Shown here piece after piece: positions 17,005 to 25,824 of a stretch of DNA of 50,223 bases. The stretch's first letter is position 1. Every line of letters begins with the position of its first letter. A program made the position numbers and the translations under genes. The notes under the pieces are model-generated. The model was given only the letters and a program-made list of their open reading frames with translations, did not search any database and was not told where the DNA came from. Source of the DNA: Shewanella sp. MBTL60-007 (GTDB lineage Bacteria; Pseudomonadota; Gammaproteobacteria; Enterobacterales; Shewanellaceae); the NCBI RefSeq assembly GCF_019654915.1, contig NZ_BPET01000044.1:1-50223 (forward strand), written 5' to 3'.

Positions 17005-17012
17005 ATCTGGTA
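17005..17012. promoter_or_regulatory. Possible FadR half-site upstream of plsB
   Basis: ATCTGGTA equals the left half of the Vibrio-type FadR consensus, ending 42 bases before the plsB start; the right half is not conserved. The gap 16751-17054 holds no gene, and no clear terminator for the upstream operon was found in it. FadR control of plsB is known in related bacteria as I recall it, so this is worth noting but weak. Confidence 0.22.
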
Positions 17013-17054
17013 TTCTAGCGCCTTATTAGAAGCGACTAACATTGCATATAAATC

Positions 17055-19478
17055 ATGTCCAAACAAGACTCTCTTTGGTTTAAATCTTTACGCTGGCTTC
17101 AGCGTAAATTAGTTCACACTATCGTTGTGCCTCACGATCCCTTTGATGATCTCAATCTTGATCCAAGCAAGCCGTTAGCTTATGTGATGAAGACTGAGTC
17201 GGTTAGTGATATCGCTGCACTCAGTGAAATGACTGCAAAACTTGGCTTGCCTAGTCCATATGAGGAGCTAGAGGTCAATGGCATCAAGGCTCCGCGAGTC
17301 GTTTGCCTAGAGGGAAGTAAGCCTCTTTTTGGCCAGCGAGAAGGTGGTGAACAGTACGTAGATTGCTTTAAGAGACTACTTAGCGTACATAAGCAAAACC
17401 GTGAATTAGACATTCAGTTGGTGCCTGTCAGCCTGTATTGGGGTCGTACTCCAGGTAAAGAAGATGACACGATGCGCGCAGCGGTACTCGAGCGCCAAAA
17501 CCCAACTTGGTTACGCAAGTGTTTGATGATTCTCTTTTTAGGACGTCATAACTTCGTGCAGTTTTCCAATGCGGTGTCATTGCGTTATATGGCCGATGAA
17601 CACGGTACAGATAAGCGTATCGCCCAGAAACTTGCTCGTGTAGCAAGGGTGCATTTCCAGCGTCAGCGCAAGGTGATGACAGGACCACAACTGCCTAAGC
17701 GTCAGGCGTTATTCCACTCTTTACTCAAGTCAGAGTCGATCGCTAAGGCGATTAAAGAGGAAGCGGCAAGCAAGAAGATCTCTGAATCGGAAGCGCGTGC
17801 CAAGGCGATGGAGTATTTGGATGAGATCGCAGCTGACTACTCAGATAGCCTAGTGCGTATCGCCGAACGTTTCCTGACTTGGTTATGGAATAAGCTCTAT
17901 AAAGGCATCAATATTAAAGGTGCTGAGCAAGTAAGGCAGCTGCATCATGATGGTCATGAGATCGTTTATGTGCCGTGCCACCGTAGCCATATGGACTACC
18001 TGCTACTGTCGTATATTCTCTATTATCAAGGTATGGTTCCGCCGCATATTGCTGCAGGTATCAACCTTAATTTCTGGCCTGCTGGTCCAGCATTCCGACG
18101 TGGTGGCGCGTTCTTTATTCGTCGTAGTTTCGGTGGCAATAAACTATACACAGCCGTGTTTCGCGAGTATTTAGATCAGTTATTTACCAAGGGCTATTCG
18201 GTAGAGTATTTCACCGAAGGTGGCCGTTCGCGCACGGGTCGTTTGCTTGCCCCAAAAACGGGTATGTTGGCAATGACCCTAAACAGCGTGCTGCGTGGCG
18301 TAGAGCGCCCGGTGACTCTCGTGCCTGTTTATCTTGGCTATGACCATGTGATGGAAGTGGCGACTTACCATAAAGAGTTGAGCGGTAAGAAGAAAAAGAA
18401 AGAGTCTGTTTGGCAGGTATTTGGTGCTATCCGCAAGTTGGGTAACTTTGGTCAGGGTTACGTTAACTTTGGTAAGCCAATCACTCTGCATAGCTTCCTC
18501 AACGAACAGGCGCCAGATTGGCGCGAAGAGTTAGCTAAAGAGCCTGAACAGAAGCCGACATGGTTAACACCTGTGGTCAATACGCTCGCTAATCGTGTGA
18601 TGACCAATATCAACGACGCTGCGGCGGTGAGTTCAGTCACCCTAACCAGTATGGTATTGCTCGCTTCAGAGCAAAATGCCCTTGAGCGTACCCAGTTAGA
18701 GAAGCAGTTAGATCTTTATTTAACGCTATTGAAAGACTTGCCATATACCGAATATACCTCGGTGCCAGAAGGCAGTGGTCATGATCTAGTGTCTCAAGGT
18801 TTAGAGCTTAAGAAGCTACAGATTGAAAGCGATCCACTAGGCGATATTATCTCGATTGATCAAAGTATTGCGATCACCATGACCTATTATCGCAATAACA
18901 TCATTCATTTGATGGTTGTGCCATCGCTAATCGCTGCATGTTTATTGCGCAAAGAAAACTGCACTCGTGACGATGTCATTAGCTTTGTTAACGATTTCTA
19001 CCCACTGCTTGAGGCTGAGCTGTTTATGGGGATCGAAGATCCAAGCCAATACAGTCACCAGATCCTCGATATTCTCGTGGCACAGGGGTTAGTGATCGAA
19101 GATGGTAGCTTTGAAGTGGTTGAAAGCAAAGTAAATCAACTGCTACTGCTTTCTGGCACGATTGGTGAAACCATGCAGCGTTATGCCATCTTGTTTAATC
19201 TACTAGAAATGAAGCCTGAGATTGAACGTTCTGAACTCGAGAAAGATAGCCACCGTTTGGCGCAAAGATTGGGTGCACTTCACGGTATTACGGCACCAGA
19301 GTTCTATGACAAGAAGCTATACGCTACGCTGAGTGTCAAATTGAAAGAGCTAGGTTACCTAGCCGATAACCCAGGGTGCAGCGATATCAAACGTATAAAA
19401 GAGAGAGCGAATCTACTGTTACGCTCGTCCGTGAGACAAACTATTGTAGATAGTGTGCATGCGGAGCAGAAAGCTTAA
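17055..19478 (+). CDS. plsB: Glycerol-3-phosphate O-acyltransferase
   Basis: This 807-residue enzyme matches E. coli PlsB in length and motifs. It transfers an acyl chain from acyl-ACP or acyl-CoA to sn-1 of glycerol 3-phosphate, the first committed step of phospholipid synthesis, at the inner membrane. The catalytic HX4D box is HRSHMD (H309, D314). Further blocks are FFIRRSFGGNKLY, YFTEGGRSRTGR and VTLVPVYLGYDHV. The stop overlaps the start of the next gene (TAATG), so the two are translationally coupled. Confidence 0.97.
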   Translation: MSKQDSLWFKSLRWLQRKLVHTIVVPHDPFDDLNLDPSKPLAYVMKTESVSDIAALSEMTAKLGLPSPYEELEVNGIKAPRVVCLEGSKPLFGQREGGEQYVDCFKRLLSVHKQNRELDIQLVPVSLYWGRTPGKEDDTMRAAVLERQNPTWLRKCLMILFLGRHNFVQFSNAVSLRYMADEHGTDKRIAQKLARVARVHFQRQRKVMTGPQLPKRQALFHSLLKSESIAKAIKEEAASKKISESEARAKAMEYLDEIAADYSDSLVRIAERFLTWLWNKLYKGINIKGAEQVRQLHHDGHEIVYVPCHRSHMDYLLLSYILYYQGMVPPHIAAGINLNFWPAGPAFRRGGAFFIRRSFGGNKLYTAVFREYLDQLFTKGYSVEYFTEGGRSRTGRLLAPKTGMLAMTLNSVLRGVERPVTLVPVYLGYDHVMEVATYHKELSGKKKKKESVWQVFGAIRKLGNFGQGYVNFGKPITLHSFLNEQAPDWREELAKEPEQKPTWLTPVVNTLANRVMTNINDAAAVSSVTLTSMVLLASEQNALERTQLEKQLDLYLTLLKDLPYTEYTSVPEGSGHDLVSQGLELKKLQIESDPLGDIISIDQSIAITMTYYRNNIIHLMVVPSLIAACLLRKENCTRDDVISFVNDFYPLLEAELFMGIEDPSQYSHQILDILVAQGLVIEDGSFEVVESKVNQLLLLSGTIGETMQRYAILFNLLEMKPEIERSELEKDSHRLAQRLGALHGITAPEFYDKKLYATLSVKLKELGYLADNPGCSDIKRIKERANLLLRSSVRQTIVDSVHAEQKA

Positions 19479-20734
19479 TGGCAAATCATATGAATGCAGC
19501 CAAAAACAAGGCTGCAGGTAAGTCGCTGTTAGGTGGCGCCATGATTATCGCGGGTACGGCAGTCGGGGCAGGCATGTTCTCTTTGCCTGTTGTAGGCGCT
19601 GGAATGTGGTTTGGTTACTCGCTATTGATGATGGCAGGTGTGTGGTTTTGTATGTTGGTGTCGGGCTTAATGCTGCTTGAAACCAACTTGCACTTCGATC
19701 CAGGGGCGAGCTTCGATACTCTGACTAAGGCGACTTTAGGTCAGTTCTGGCGTATCGTAAATGGCCTATCGATTGCGTTTGTGCTGTATATTTTGACCTA
19801 TGCCTATATCAGTGGCGGTGGCTCAATTGTAAATCACAGCCTTGAAGGGTTAGGTATTCATCTACCTCAGAGCGTTGCAGGTTTGGTATTCGCTGGTGTA
19901 TTGGCGACGATAGTCATTATCAGTACCAAGGCGGTCGATAGGATTACCACCGTGATGCTGGGCGGTATGATCATTACCTTCTTCCTCGCCGTGGGTAATC
20001 TGTTACTCGACGTCGAGTCGGTGAAGCTGTTTAGCCCAGATGGTGAAAACAAGTATCTGCCCTATATGCTAGCTGCACTGCCTTTTGGCTTAGTGAGTTT
20101 TGGCTATCATGGCAATGTGCCAAGCCTAGTTAAATATTACGGTAAAGATCACCGCACTATTATCAAGGCCATAGCGATTGGTACAGGTATAGCACTGGTT
20201 ATCTATATCTGCTGGCTTGTTGCAACCATGGGTAATATCTCTAGAACTGGCTTTATCGATATCATTGAGCAAGGCGGTAACATGGGCGTGCTAGTGAATG
20301 CCCTATCTGGCGTGATCACCAGTGACTGGCTAACGACCATGCTAACGCTATTTGCTAACCTAGCCGTTGCTTCGTCTTTCTTGGGAGTAACCTTAGGGCT
20401 GTTTGATTATCTGGCGGATCTATTCGGATTTGATGAGTCACGCTCGGGCCGACTAAAAACGGCTACTGTGACCTTCCTTCCGCCGACATTGCTTGGTCTG
20501 CTATTTCCAAATGGTTTCCTCATTGCTATCGGCTTTGCGGCACTGGCAGCCACTATTTGGGCGGCAATCGTACCGGCTATGATGGCTTATAAAGTCCGGG
20601 TTATGTATCCAGATAGCACTAGCTATAAAGTGCCAGGCGGTAACGCGGTGATCGCCATAGTGATCCTGTTTGGCGTTATTACTGCTGCGTGCCACTTGTT
20701 GGCGATGGCGGATATGTTGCCAGTATACGGTTAG
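19478..20734 (+). CDS. Aromatic amino acid permease (HAAAP family, TyrP-like)
   Basis: This 418-residue, roughly eleven-helix proton symporter belongs to the hydroxy/aromatic amino acid permease family (TyrP, Mtr, TnaB). The N-terminal GAMIIAGTAVGAGMFSLP and later SFGYHGNVPSLVKYYGKD segments are family hallmarks. The specific substrate (tyrosine or tryptophan) cannot be decided by eye. It overlaps the plsB stop by one base, an unexpected coupling of a permease with phospholipid synthesis. A bidirectional terminator follows. Confidence 0.93.
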   Translation: MANHMNAAKNKAAGKSLLGGAMIIAGTAVGAGMFSLPVVGAGMWFGYSLLMMAGVWFCMLVSGLMLLETNLHFDPGASFDTLTKATLGQFWRIVNGLSIAFVLYILTYAYISGGGSIVNHSLEGLGIHLPQSVAGLVFAGVLATIVIISTKAVDRITTVMLGGMIITFFLAVGNLLLDVESVKLFSPDGENKYLPYMLAALPFGLVSFGYHGNVPSLVKYYGKDHRTIIKAIAIGTGIALVIYICWLVATMGNISRTGFIDIIEQGGNMGVLVNALSGVITSDWLTTMLTLFANLAVASSFLGVTLGLFDYLADLFGFDESRSGRLKTATVTFLPPTLLGLLFPNGFLIAIGFAALAATIWAAIVPAMMAYKVRVMYPDSTSYKVPGGNAVIAIVILFGVITAACHLLAMADMLPVYG

Positions 20735-20754
20735 TCGCTAGTGGCGAGCTAATC

Positions 20755-20783
20755 AAAAAAGCCTCTTTTAAAGAGGCTTTTTT
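20755..20783. terminator. Bidirectional terminator
   Basis: AAAAAAGCCTCTT-TTA-AAGAGGCTTTTTT separates the plus-strand permease from the convergent AraC-type gene. The flanking A and T runs support termination in both directions. Confidence 0.85.
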
Positions 20784-20807
20784 GTTTTTGGCCCTAAACC
20801 ACCTGCT

Positions 20808-21839
20808 TCAAAAGCTGGTTCGTTTACTTTCTAGCTTCAGTTTATTGAGATACTGAGTCGGCGTTTGGCGTCGAAAGCGGGTGAATGATCGGCTAAAACT
20901 GTGGGAGTTCGCATAACCTAAGCGCGTTGCAATTTCGGCCACGCTCATTCCCTCCAGCATATATTTAATCGCCTGATTACACAGAATGTATCCAGACAGG
21001 TAGGTAAAGGTGAACCCCAGTTTTTGCAACCGTCTCTGTAGTTGTTGCCGCGAAACACCAAACAGAGCGGCGACCGCATCGACGCTAGGCAAGCCATAAT
21101 AGCGTGAATAATTCACCATCTCATACAGAACCTTAGGCTGATCCGTTGGTTGCGGCATATTGAGGTACTTCTCCAGCTGAGACAGTGGAATAGAGGTGGT
21201 GAGTGGCTCAGGGGTGTAGGTATAGTCGTCGGTGAACATCAACAGACTATCGATACCTAGCCACAGTTCGGTTTGCGGTGCATTCCAAGATACAGGACAG
21301 CCAAATAGTGCTTCAGTTTCTTTTTGTTGAATAGGCGGGCCACTCAGTTGCACTTTGCGTGGACTGTAGTCGTTGCCAGCATAGTTTTTAATGGCGTTAA
21401 AGAGGGTAAAAGCCACTCTTAATGAGTCATGAGAACGCGCCTTTCCCTTAACGAAAGTGTTGCTGTAGCACCACTTTAAGATCTTTCCAGATTGCTGAGC
21501 ATAGTAACTCGCACCAGACTGGAAGCTGCAGATCCCATGGTTGATCCGCCTAAATGACATTGCTAAGTCTGGGGCACTTAAAAACCAATTACCTGGTATC
21601 TCTAGGTTCGCGAGTGTCAGGTGGCTCTGGATCTTCACCATAAAATCGGTTTCACCAGTTAATCGCTCAATCTGTTCGAACCATTTCGACACTTCTGTAA
21701 AAGGGATCAGTGTCATCCTATCTTGAAGTACTAACTTAGGGATGCCTAAGTCATCAGCCGTCACACCATAATGAGCCTCAATCCCCTCTAAAACCGGAGA
21801 TACATAGCAAGATCGAATAAAGGCAGTGTTGAGCAGCAT
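20808..21839 (-). CDS. AraC-family transcriptional regulator
   Basis: This 343-residue regulator starts at the ATG at 21839, preceded by an AGGA site; an upstream in-frame start would add 13 residues. The N-terminal half (about 20-200) resembles the arabinose-binding-like domain of the OruR/ArgR-type branch. The C-terminal AraC double HTH includes VDAVAALFGVSRQQLQRRL and the second helix set MSVAEIATRLGYANSHSFSRS, followed by RRQTPTQYLN. It is divergent from the DUF3302-HlyD pair, with 137 bases between starts, so regulation of that pair is likely but inferred. Confidence 0.92.
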   Translation of the reverse strand: MLLNTAFIRSCYVSPVLEGIEAHYGVTADDLGIPKLVLQDRMTLIPFTEVSKWFEQIERLTGETDFMVKIQSHLTLANLEIPGNWFLSAPDLAMSFRRINHGICSFQSGASYYAQQSGKILKWCYSNTFVKGKARSHDSLRVAFTLFNAIKNYAGNDYSPRKVQLSGPPIQQKETEALFGCPVSWNAPQTELWLGIDSLLMFTDDYTYTPEPLTTSIPLSQLEKYLNMPQPTDQPKVLYEMVNYSRYYGLPSVDAVAALFGVSRQQLQRRLQKLGFTFTYLSGYILCNQAIKYMLEGMSVAEIATRLGYANSHSFSRSFTRFRRQTPTQYLNKLKLESKRTSF

Positions 21840-21976
21840 AGTGAATATCCTAACCTGATAGTGGTCTAATTGAATCATAAAGGAGTGCTAATTGATACAT
21901 AAGTGTATTTCATCTTGTGGTGATGAAAAGAAAGGGCAAACTACGCAGCCAAAACACTTTTTTGAGGTTTATTCCT

Positions 21977-22324
21977 ATGAGCTTGTTCAGTATGCCATTT
22001 GTAGATACAGGTGTTGATACGGCCCTGCATGGCGTTGCTGCGGTGGTGATGGTGGCAACGGTTGCTGCGGCAGCATTTGGATTTTGGAAGATCCATGAGT
22101 TACCAATCAATAAGGCGCACAAAGAGCAGCATCATCAGATAGGACTTATTACCGCACTCACTTGGATAGGTTTTATTTGGCATTGGGTATGGGTTGTTGC
22201 GGTCATCGTTGCCTTTGTCGATGGAGAGAAGGCGCTGCGCAGGATCAGAGATGTATGGCGTGAAAAAGAGCCGCAGGCGATAGCGAATGAGCCAGCAGTA
22301 AAAGAGGAGCAAACCAATGCTTGA
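21977..22324 (+). CDS. DUF3302 (YiaW-like) inner-membrane protein
   Basis: The 115-residue protein begins at the ATG at 21977, which follows a TTGAGG sequence; a GTG at 21917 would add 20 basic residues. Two hydrophobic helices (about 18-37 and 60-82) flank KIHELPINKAHKEQHHQ, the same plan as E. coli YiaW (DUF3302), which pairs with the HlyD-like YiaV. The C-terminus is acidic and polar. Its stop overlaps the start of the HlyD gene by eight bases, so both are made together. Function unknown; a role in an envelope efflux complex is inferred. Confidence 0.82.
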   Translation: MSLFSMPFVDTGVDTALHGVAAVVMVATVAAAAFGFWKIHELPINKAHKEQHHQIGLITALTWIGFIWHWVWVVAVIVAFVDGEKALRRIRDVWREKEPQAIANEPAVKEEQTNA

Positions 22325-23540
22325 AGGCTTAGCGGTATGGGCACTGTTTATTTATCTACTTCGCCTAGTCGGCATGCCTTGGAATACCTACAGTAAAGCG
22401 TTTGCCTACTTAGGAGGTACAGGCTGGCTGATGTTTGTTTGGGTGGGTCTACTAAATTACACGCCAATGGATCTATCGGGTGGCTCCCTAGTGCAATCTC
22501 CGCACATTCAGTTGCGTCCTGCAAACTCGCAGATCCGCGGTAAGGTTGAGAATATCTATGTTCAGCCTAATCAGAAGGTTGAGGCTGGACAGCTGATTTA
22601 TGATTTAGATGCCGAGCCTTATCAAATTGCGTTAAATAAGGCATTGGTGGCACAGGAAGCTGCCAAGGTAAACCTGTCGTTGGCCAATGAAGATGTAAAG
22701 CTTGCGCTTAAGCAGCATGAAGTGGCTATTGCCGATGTCAGTATTACCAAGAATCAGCTCGATGCATCGACGAAAGATCTAGTCTGGAAACAGAAGACAT
22801 TGGCGCGCTTTATTGAGCAGAACCGTGTGGTGCCAGATACCATAACTAAGAGCCAGCTAGATGAGCAGCAAACGGCGGTGGATCTTGCCAAGGCGCAGGT
22901 GCAAACCTACACAACCCAAATTGAGAAGGCACAGATGGCAGAGCATACGGCGCTGCTGAATATTGAGAAATCTCATTTGGCGGTAGAGAGTCGTCAATCG
23001 GATCTCAATAGCGAACATGAAAATGTGGCACAGGCTCAGTGGAACTTGGATAACACCAAGATTTATGCGCCTACCGATGGTTATGTGACCAACTTTATCA
23101 TGCGTGAAGGTCAGTACGTTGGGGTAGCGCCACGCATGCAGATGTACACCAATGAAAAGTACGTACTGATGCGGGTGAACCATCAGGCGATTCGTAACGT
23201 TAAAGTTGGTCAGCTCGCAGAGTTTGCCTCTGCGGTTTATCCTGGAAAAGTATTTAACGCCGAAGTCGAGGGTATCATCGAAGCGACAGGTGAGGCGCAA
23301 GGGCGTTTGGTGGCTTTAGATGATAATGTTAGGCAAACCACAGGGCAAAACCTCAACAACAAGCACCACTTTGTCAGGTTAAAACTGACCGAAACAGGTG
23401 ATTACGACATTCCAGTCGGCTCGGTAGGACTTGCATGGGTCTCTGGCACTAAGCCGATAGAGTTCTTGGCCTTCTTAGATGTGATCCGCGGTATTGTGAT
23501 AAGAATGAAGTCGCAAATCTACTACTTCTATTCCATCTAA
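22317..23540 (+). CDS. HlyD/YiaV-family membrane fusion protein
   Basis: This 407-residue protein has two N-terminal hydrophobic segments (about residues 2-18 and 27-45), then a periplasmic adaptor: a biotinyl-lipoyl half (NIYVQPNQKVEAGQLIYDLDAEPYQIAL), a long alpha-helical hairpin (about 100-230) rich in Gln/Ala/Lys, the second lipoyl half (IYAPTDGYVTNFIMREGQYV) and a beta-barrel part. This matches the YiaV/YibH branch. No inner-membrane transporter or outer-membrane factor lies next to it, so its partner must be elsewhere or be DUF3302. Confidence 0.9.
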   Translation: MLEGLAVWALFIYLLRLVGMPWNTYSKAFAYLGGTGWLMFVWVGLLNYTPMDLSGGSLVQSPHIQLRPANSQIRGKVENIYVQPNQKVEAGQLIYDLDAEPYQIALNKALVAQEAAKVNLSLANEDVKLALKQHEVAIADVSITKNQLDASTKDLVWKQKTLARFIEQNRVVPDTITKSQLDEQQTAVDLAKAQVQTYTTQIEKAQMAEHTALLNIEKSHLAVESRQSDLNSEHENVAQAQWNLDNTKIYAPTDGYVTNFIMREGQYVGVAPRMQMYTNEKYVLMRVNHQAIRNVKVGQLAEFASAVYPGKVFNAEVEGIIEATGEAQGRLVALDDNVRQTTGQNLNNKHHFVRLKLTETGDYDIPVGSVGLAWVSGTKPIEFLAFLDVIRGIVIRMKSQIYYFYSI

Positions 23541-23602
23541 TCTAGCCCGGTAAATATAGCCCTAAGCTGTTAACACTTGGGGCTATTTAACGAGTTGGAC
23601 GA

Positions 23603-24781
23603 CTAAGCGAAGACACAGTTTCGGCCATTATTTTTAGCCTTGTATAGCGCCTCATCGGCGCGTTTTAATGTTTTTTCAAATGAGGTTTCACCGCGCTGTT
23701 CGGCAACGCCAATCGAGATGGTGATATTTACCGTCTGGTTTGGCTTCTGCTTCCTGTTTCTATCTAATTTGCTCTTACCCTTGCGTCCCTGATCACGTAG
23801 CACAATATTATACTGACCGATTTTTTGTCTGATCTCCTCTAGGTGAGGTAATACTCGTTCAATATTTTTGCTTTCAAATACTATGGTGAACTCTTCACCG
23901 CCGTAACGAAAAACTTGTCCCCCCCCTTTAACTTTGCTGAGTTTTTTGGCTACTAAACGCAGAACTTGATCACCAACATCATGGCCGTAGGTATCGTTAA
24001 AGCTTTTGAAGTGATCGATATCCACCATCGCTACGCAGTAATGTTTATTGAGCGATAACGCCATGGTATTTAAGGCTCGTCGAGAGGCGAGCCCAGTTAA
24101 TTCGTCTTTATAGGCGAGATCATAGAGCGCAAATAACATAGAAAACAGGTACGCAGCAGCTAGCATAGAGAGCAGGATGGCAAATGACATATCGTTGGGA
24201 AGGTAGTAGTTAAATAGCCAAATAAACTGCGTCAGTGCAATGGTAGAGTTGGTTCCCGTTGCGTGCCAAACGGTATAGATGCTGATCACTATGCATGAGA
24301 TCCCAATAGGAAGATACAGGGATGCGATCAAGTTAAGTGTACTGGGCAATTGGGTCATATTAAATGATGATAAACCTTCTGCTCCGGCCTTCCAGATAAA
24401 GGCCAGTGCAAAGCAAGCACAAATACCAAGTAAGACTTTGAAAAAGTGTATAGAAATCGGGTTTCTATCCTTGCTGATAGCAAAAAAAGTGATGATTAGC
24501 GTGCCAGTAAGAAAGACTTGGTCTCTGTCAAAGCTAGAAAGGGGTTCAGTTTGGCTAAGGTGGTAATAAAGCAGTAACAGTAGCGATAGGTAGCTAATAC
24601 GACCACATTTAAATTGCAGTGCTAACACTGCAGAAAGAGATAACAGGTAATAGGGGAGGTCATCAAACCTAGGCAGCCATCCCTGCCATGTGGCCGTTAA
24701 CTGCTGGATCACGGCGATACCAATGAACGCAAGTATGATTGGGACAAAGAGATAACGTAGGCTTCGCTCTAATACAGGCAC
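23603..24781 (-). CDS. Membrane-bound diguanylate cyclase (GGDEF)
   Basis: This 392-residue protein starts at a GTG with a strong AAGGAGGA site. The N-terminal 210 residues form several transmembrane helices, followed by a GGDEF domain beginning at DELTGLASRRAL with DIDHFKSFNDTYGHDVGD and the active motif GGEEF at 294-298, so cyclic-di-GMP synthesis is expected. A basic, Lys/Arg/Asn-rich insertion (RDQGRKGKSKLDRNRK) precedes TVNITISIGVA. No RxxD inhibitory site is visible five residues before GGEEF. The codons just upstream contain a run of about eight Gs. The signal sensed is unknown. Confidence 0.93.
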   Translation of the reverse strand: MPVLERSLRYLFVPIILAFIGIAVIQQLTATWQGWLPRFDDLPYYLLSLSAVLALQFKCGRISYLSLLLLLYYHLSQTEPLSSFDRDQVFLTGTLIITFFAISKDRNPISIHFFKVLLGICACFALAFIWKAGAEGLSSFNMTQLPSTLNLIASLYLPIGISCIVISIYTVWHATGTNSTIALTQFIWLFNYYLPNDMSFAILLSMLAAAYLFSMLFALYDLAYKDELTGLASRRALNTMALSLNKHYCVAMVDIDHFKSFNDTYGHDVGDQVLRLVAKKLSKVKGGGQVFRYGGEEFTIVFESKNIERVLPHLEEIRQKIGQYNIVLRDQGRKGKSKLDRNRKQKPNQTVNITISIGVAEQRGETSFEKTLKRADEALYKAKNNGRNCVFA

Positions 24782-24969
24782 TCACACTCCTCCTTGATGA
24801 TGGCTGGATCTAGATTATAGTCCACAGGATCAAACCTATCTTATTTTCCACAGTCGATGTTTCTGGGGGATTTTAAGAAATTACTCACTCTTGTTTGCAT
24901 CATTTGCTGGTGATAGTTGGACAGCTGACGCAAATCGGTCTTAACTCAAAGGATTAGGATGCGTTAGTG

Positions 24970-25764
24970 ATGGAACCTGTGATGAAAGTTGACCAATATT
25001 TTCAAGGCCAGCCATGCTGGATAGAGTTAGCCTCACTGAATATCAGTGCAAGCAAACAGTTTTATAGCAGCTTATTTGGTTGGGAGATCATCGATATGCC
25101 GATCCCGCAGGGGATATATAGCATGATGGCGATCGATGGTGATGATATTGGTGCCATGTATCAACTGCCCGAAGAGATGGTGGCTAATGGTGATACCACC
25201 CAGTGGACAGTGTATTTTGCGGTAGAAAATCTTGATTCATCACTAGTCGATGTAATCGGAGCGGGAGGGACTCTGTTGATAGGTCCCCATGATGTCGGTG
25301 AAGCTGGGCGCATGGCGATCGTTCAAGATCCCGAAGGGGCGAGGTTTGCACTCTGGCAAGCGAAAAACCATCTGGGAGCGCAACGCGCAGCCGAAACACA
25401 TACCCTGTGTTGGGTGGAGTTAGCCTGTCGTGATCCGCAGGAGGCAAAGAAGTTTTATCCCCATGTGTTTGGCTGGGGGACGAGAGACAGTAATATGGAA
25501 GGCATGGATTACACCGAGTGGCAGGTGGGAGCGCAAGATATTGGCGGCATGATGGCGATGACTGAGGAATGGGGTGATATGCCTGCCCATTGGATGCTGT
25601 ATTTTACCGTTGAAAACTGCGATGACAAAGCGGCCCAGGTCGAGCAGCTTGGTGGCAAGGTCTGTGTGCCTCCTACCGATATCCCTAATGTTGGCCGTTT
25701 TGCGGTAATTAACGATCCTGACGGTGGCTTCTTTTCGATTATAGAGCTGCGTATGGGGAGTTAA
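24970..25764 (+). CDS. VOC-family protein with two glyoxalase-like domains
   Basis: This protein of about 264 residues carries two vicinal-oxygen-chelate domains (about residues 10-130 and 140-262). Both begin with a (C)WxEL segment and contain the motif pair VGxxGRxAxxxDPxGxxF. Such two-domain proteins are often labelled glyoxalase/bleomycin-resistance-like, but substrate and reaction are not predictable. An AGGAT-like ribosome site precedes the start; a GTG codon directly before the ATG and another ATG four codons in leave the exact start uncertain. The gene stands alone, divergent from the diguanylate cyclase. Confidence 0.88.
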   Translation: MEPVMKVDQYFQGQPCWIELASLNISASKQFYSSLFGWEIIDMPIPQGIYSMMAIDGDDIGAMYQLPEEMVANGDTTQWTVYFAVENLDSSLVDVIGAGGTLLIGPHDVGEAGRMAIVQDPEGARFALWQAKNHLGAQRAAETHTLCWVELACRDPQEAKKFYPHVFGWGTRDSNMEGMDYTEWQVGAQDIGGMMAMTEEWGDMPAHWMLYFTVENCDDKAAQVEQLGGKVCVPPTDIPNVGRFAVINDPDGGFFSIIELRMGS

Positions 25765-25782
25765 GCTATTAATAACGAAACA

Positions 25783-25806
25783 GGGTCGCAATGCTGCGAC
25801 CCTTTT
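25783..25806. terminator. Terminator between VOC gene and cusA
   Basis: GGGTCGCA-ATGC-TGCGACCC followed by TTTT lies 18 bases after the VOC stop and 18 bases before the cusA stop. It is a clear plus-strand terminator; an outer weaker stem (AATAACG/CGTTAT) extends it. Confidence 0.85.
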
Positions 25807-25824
25807 GCGTTATGTCTTTCTAAA

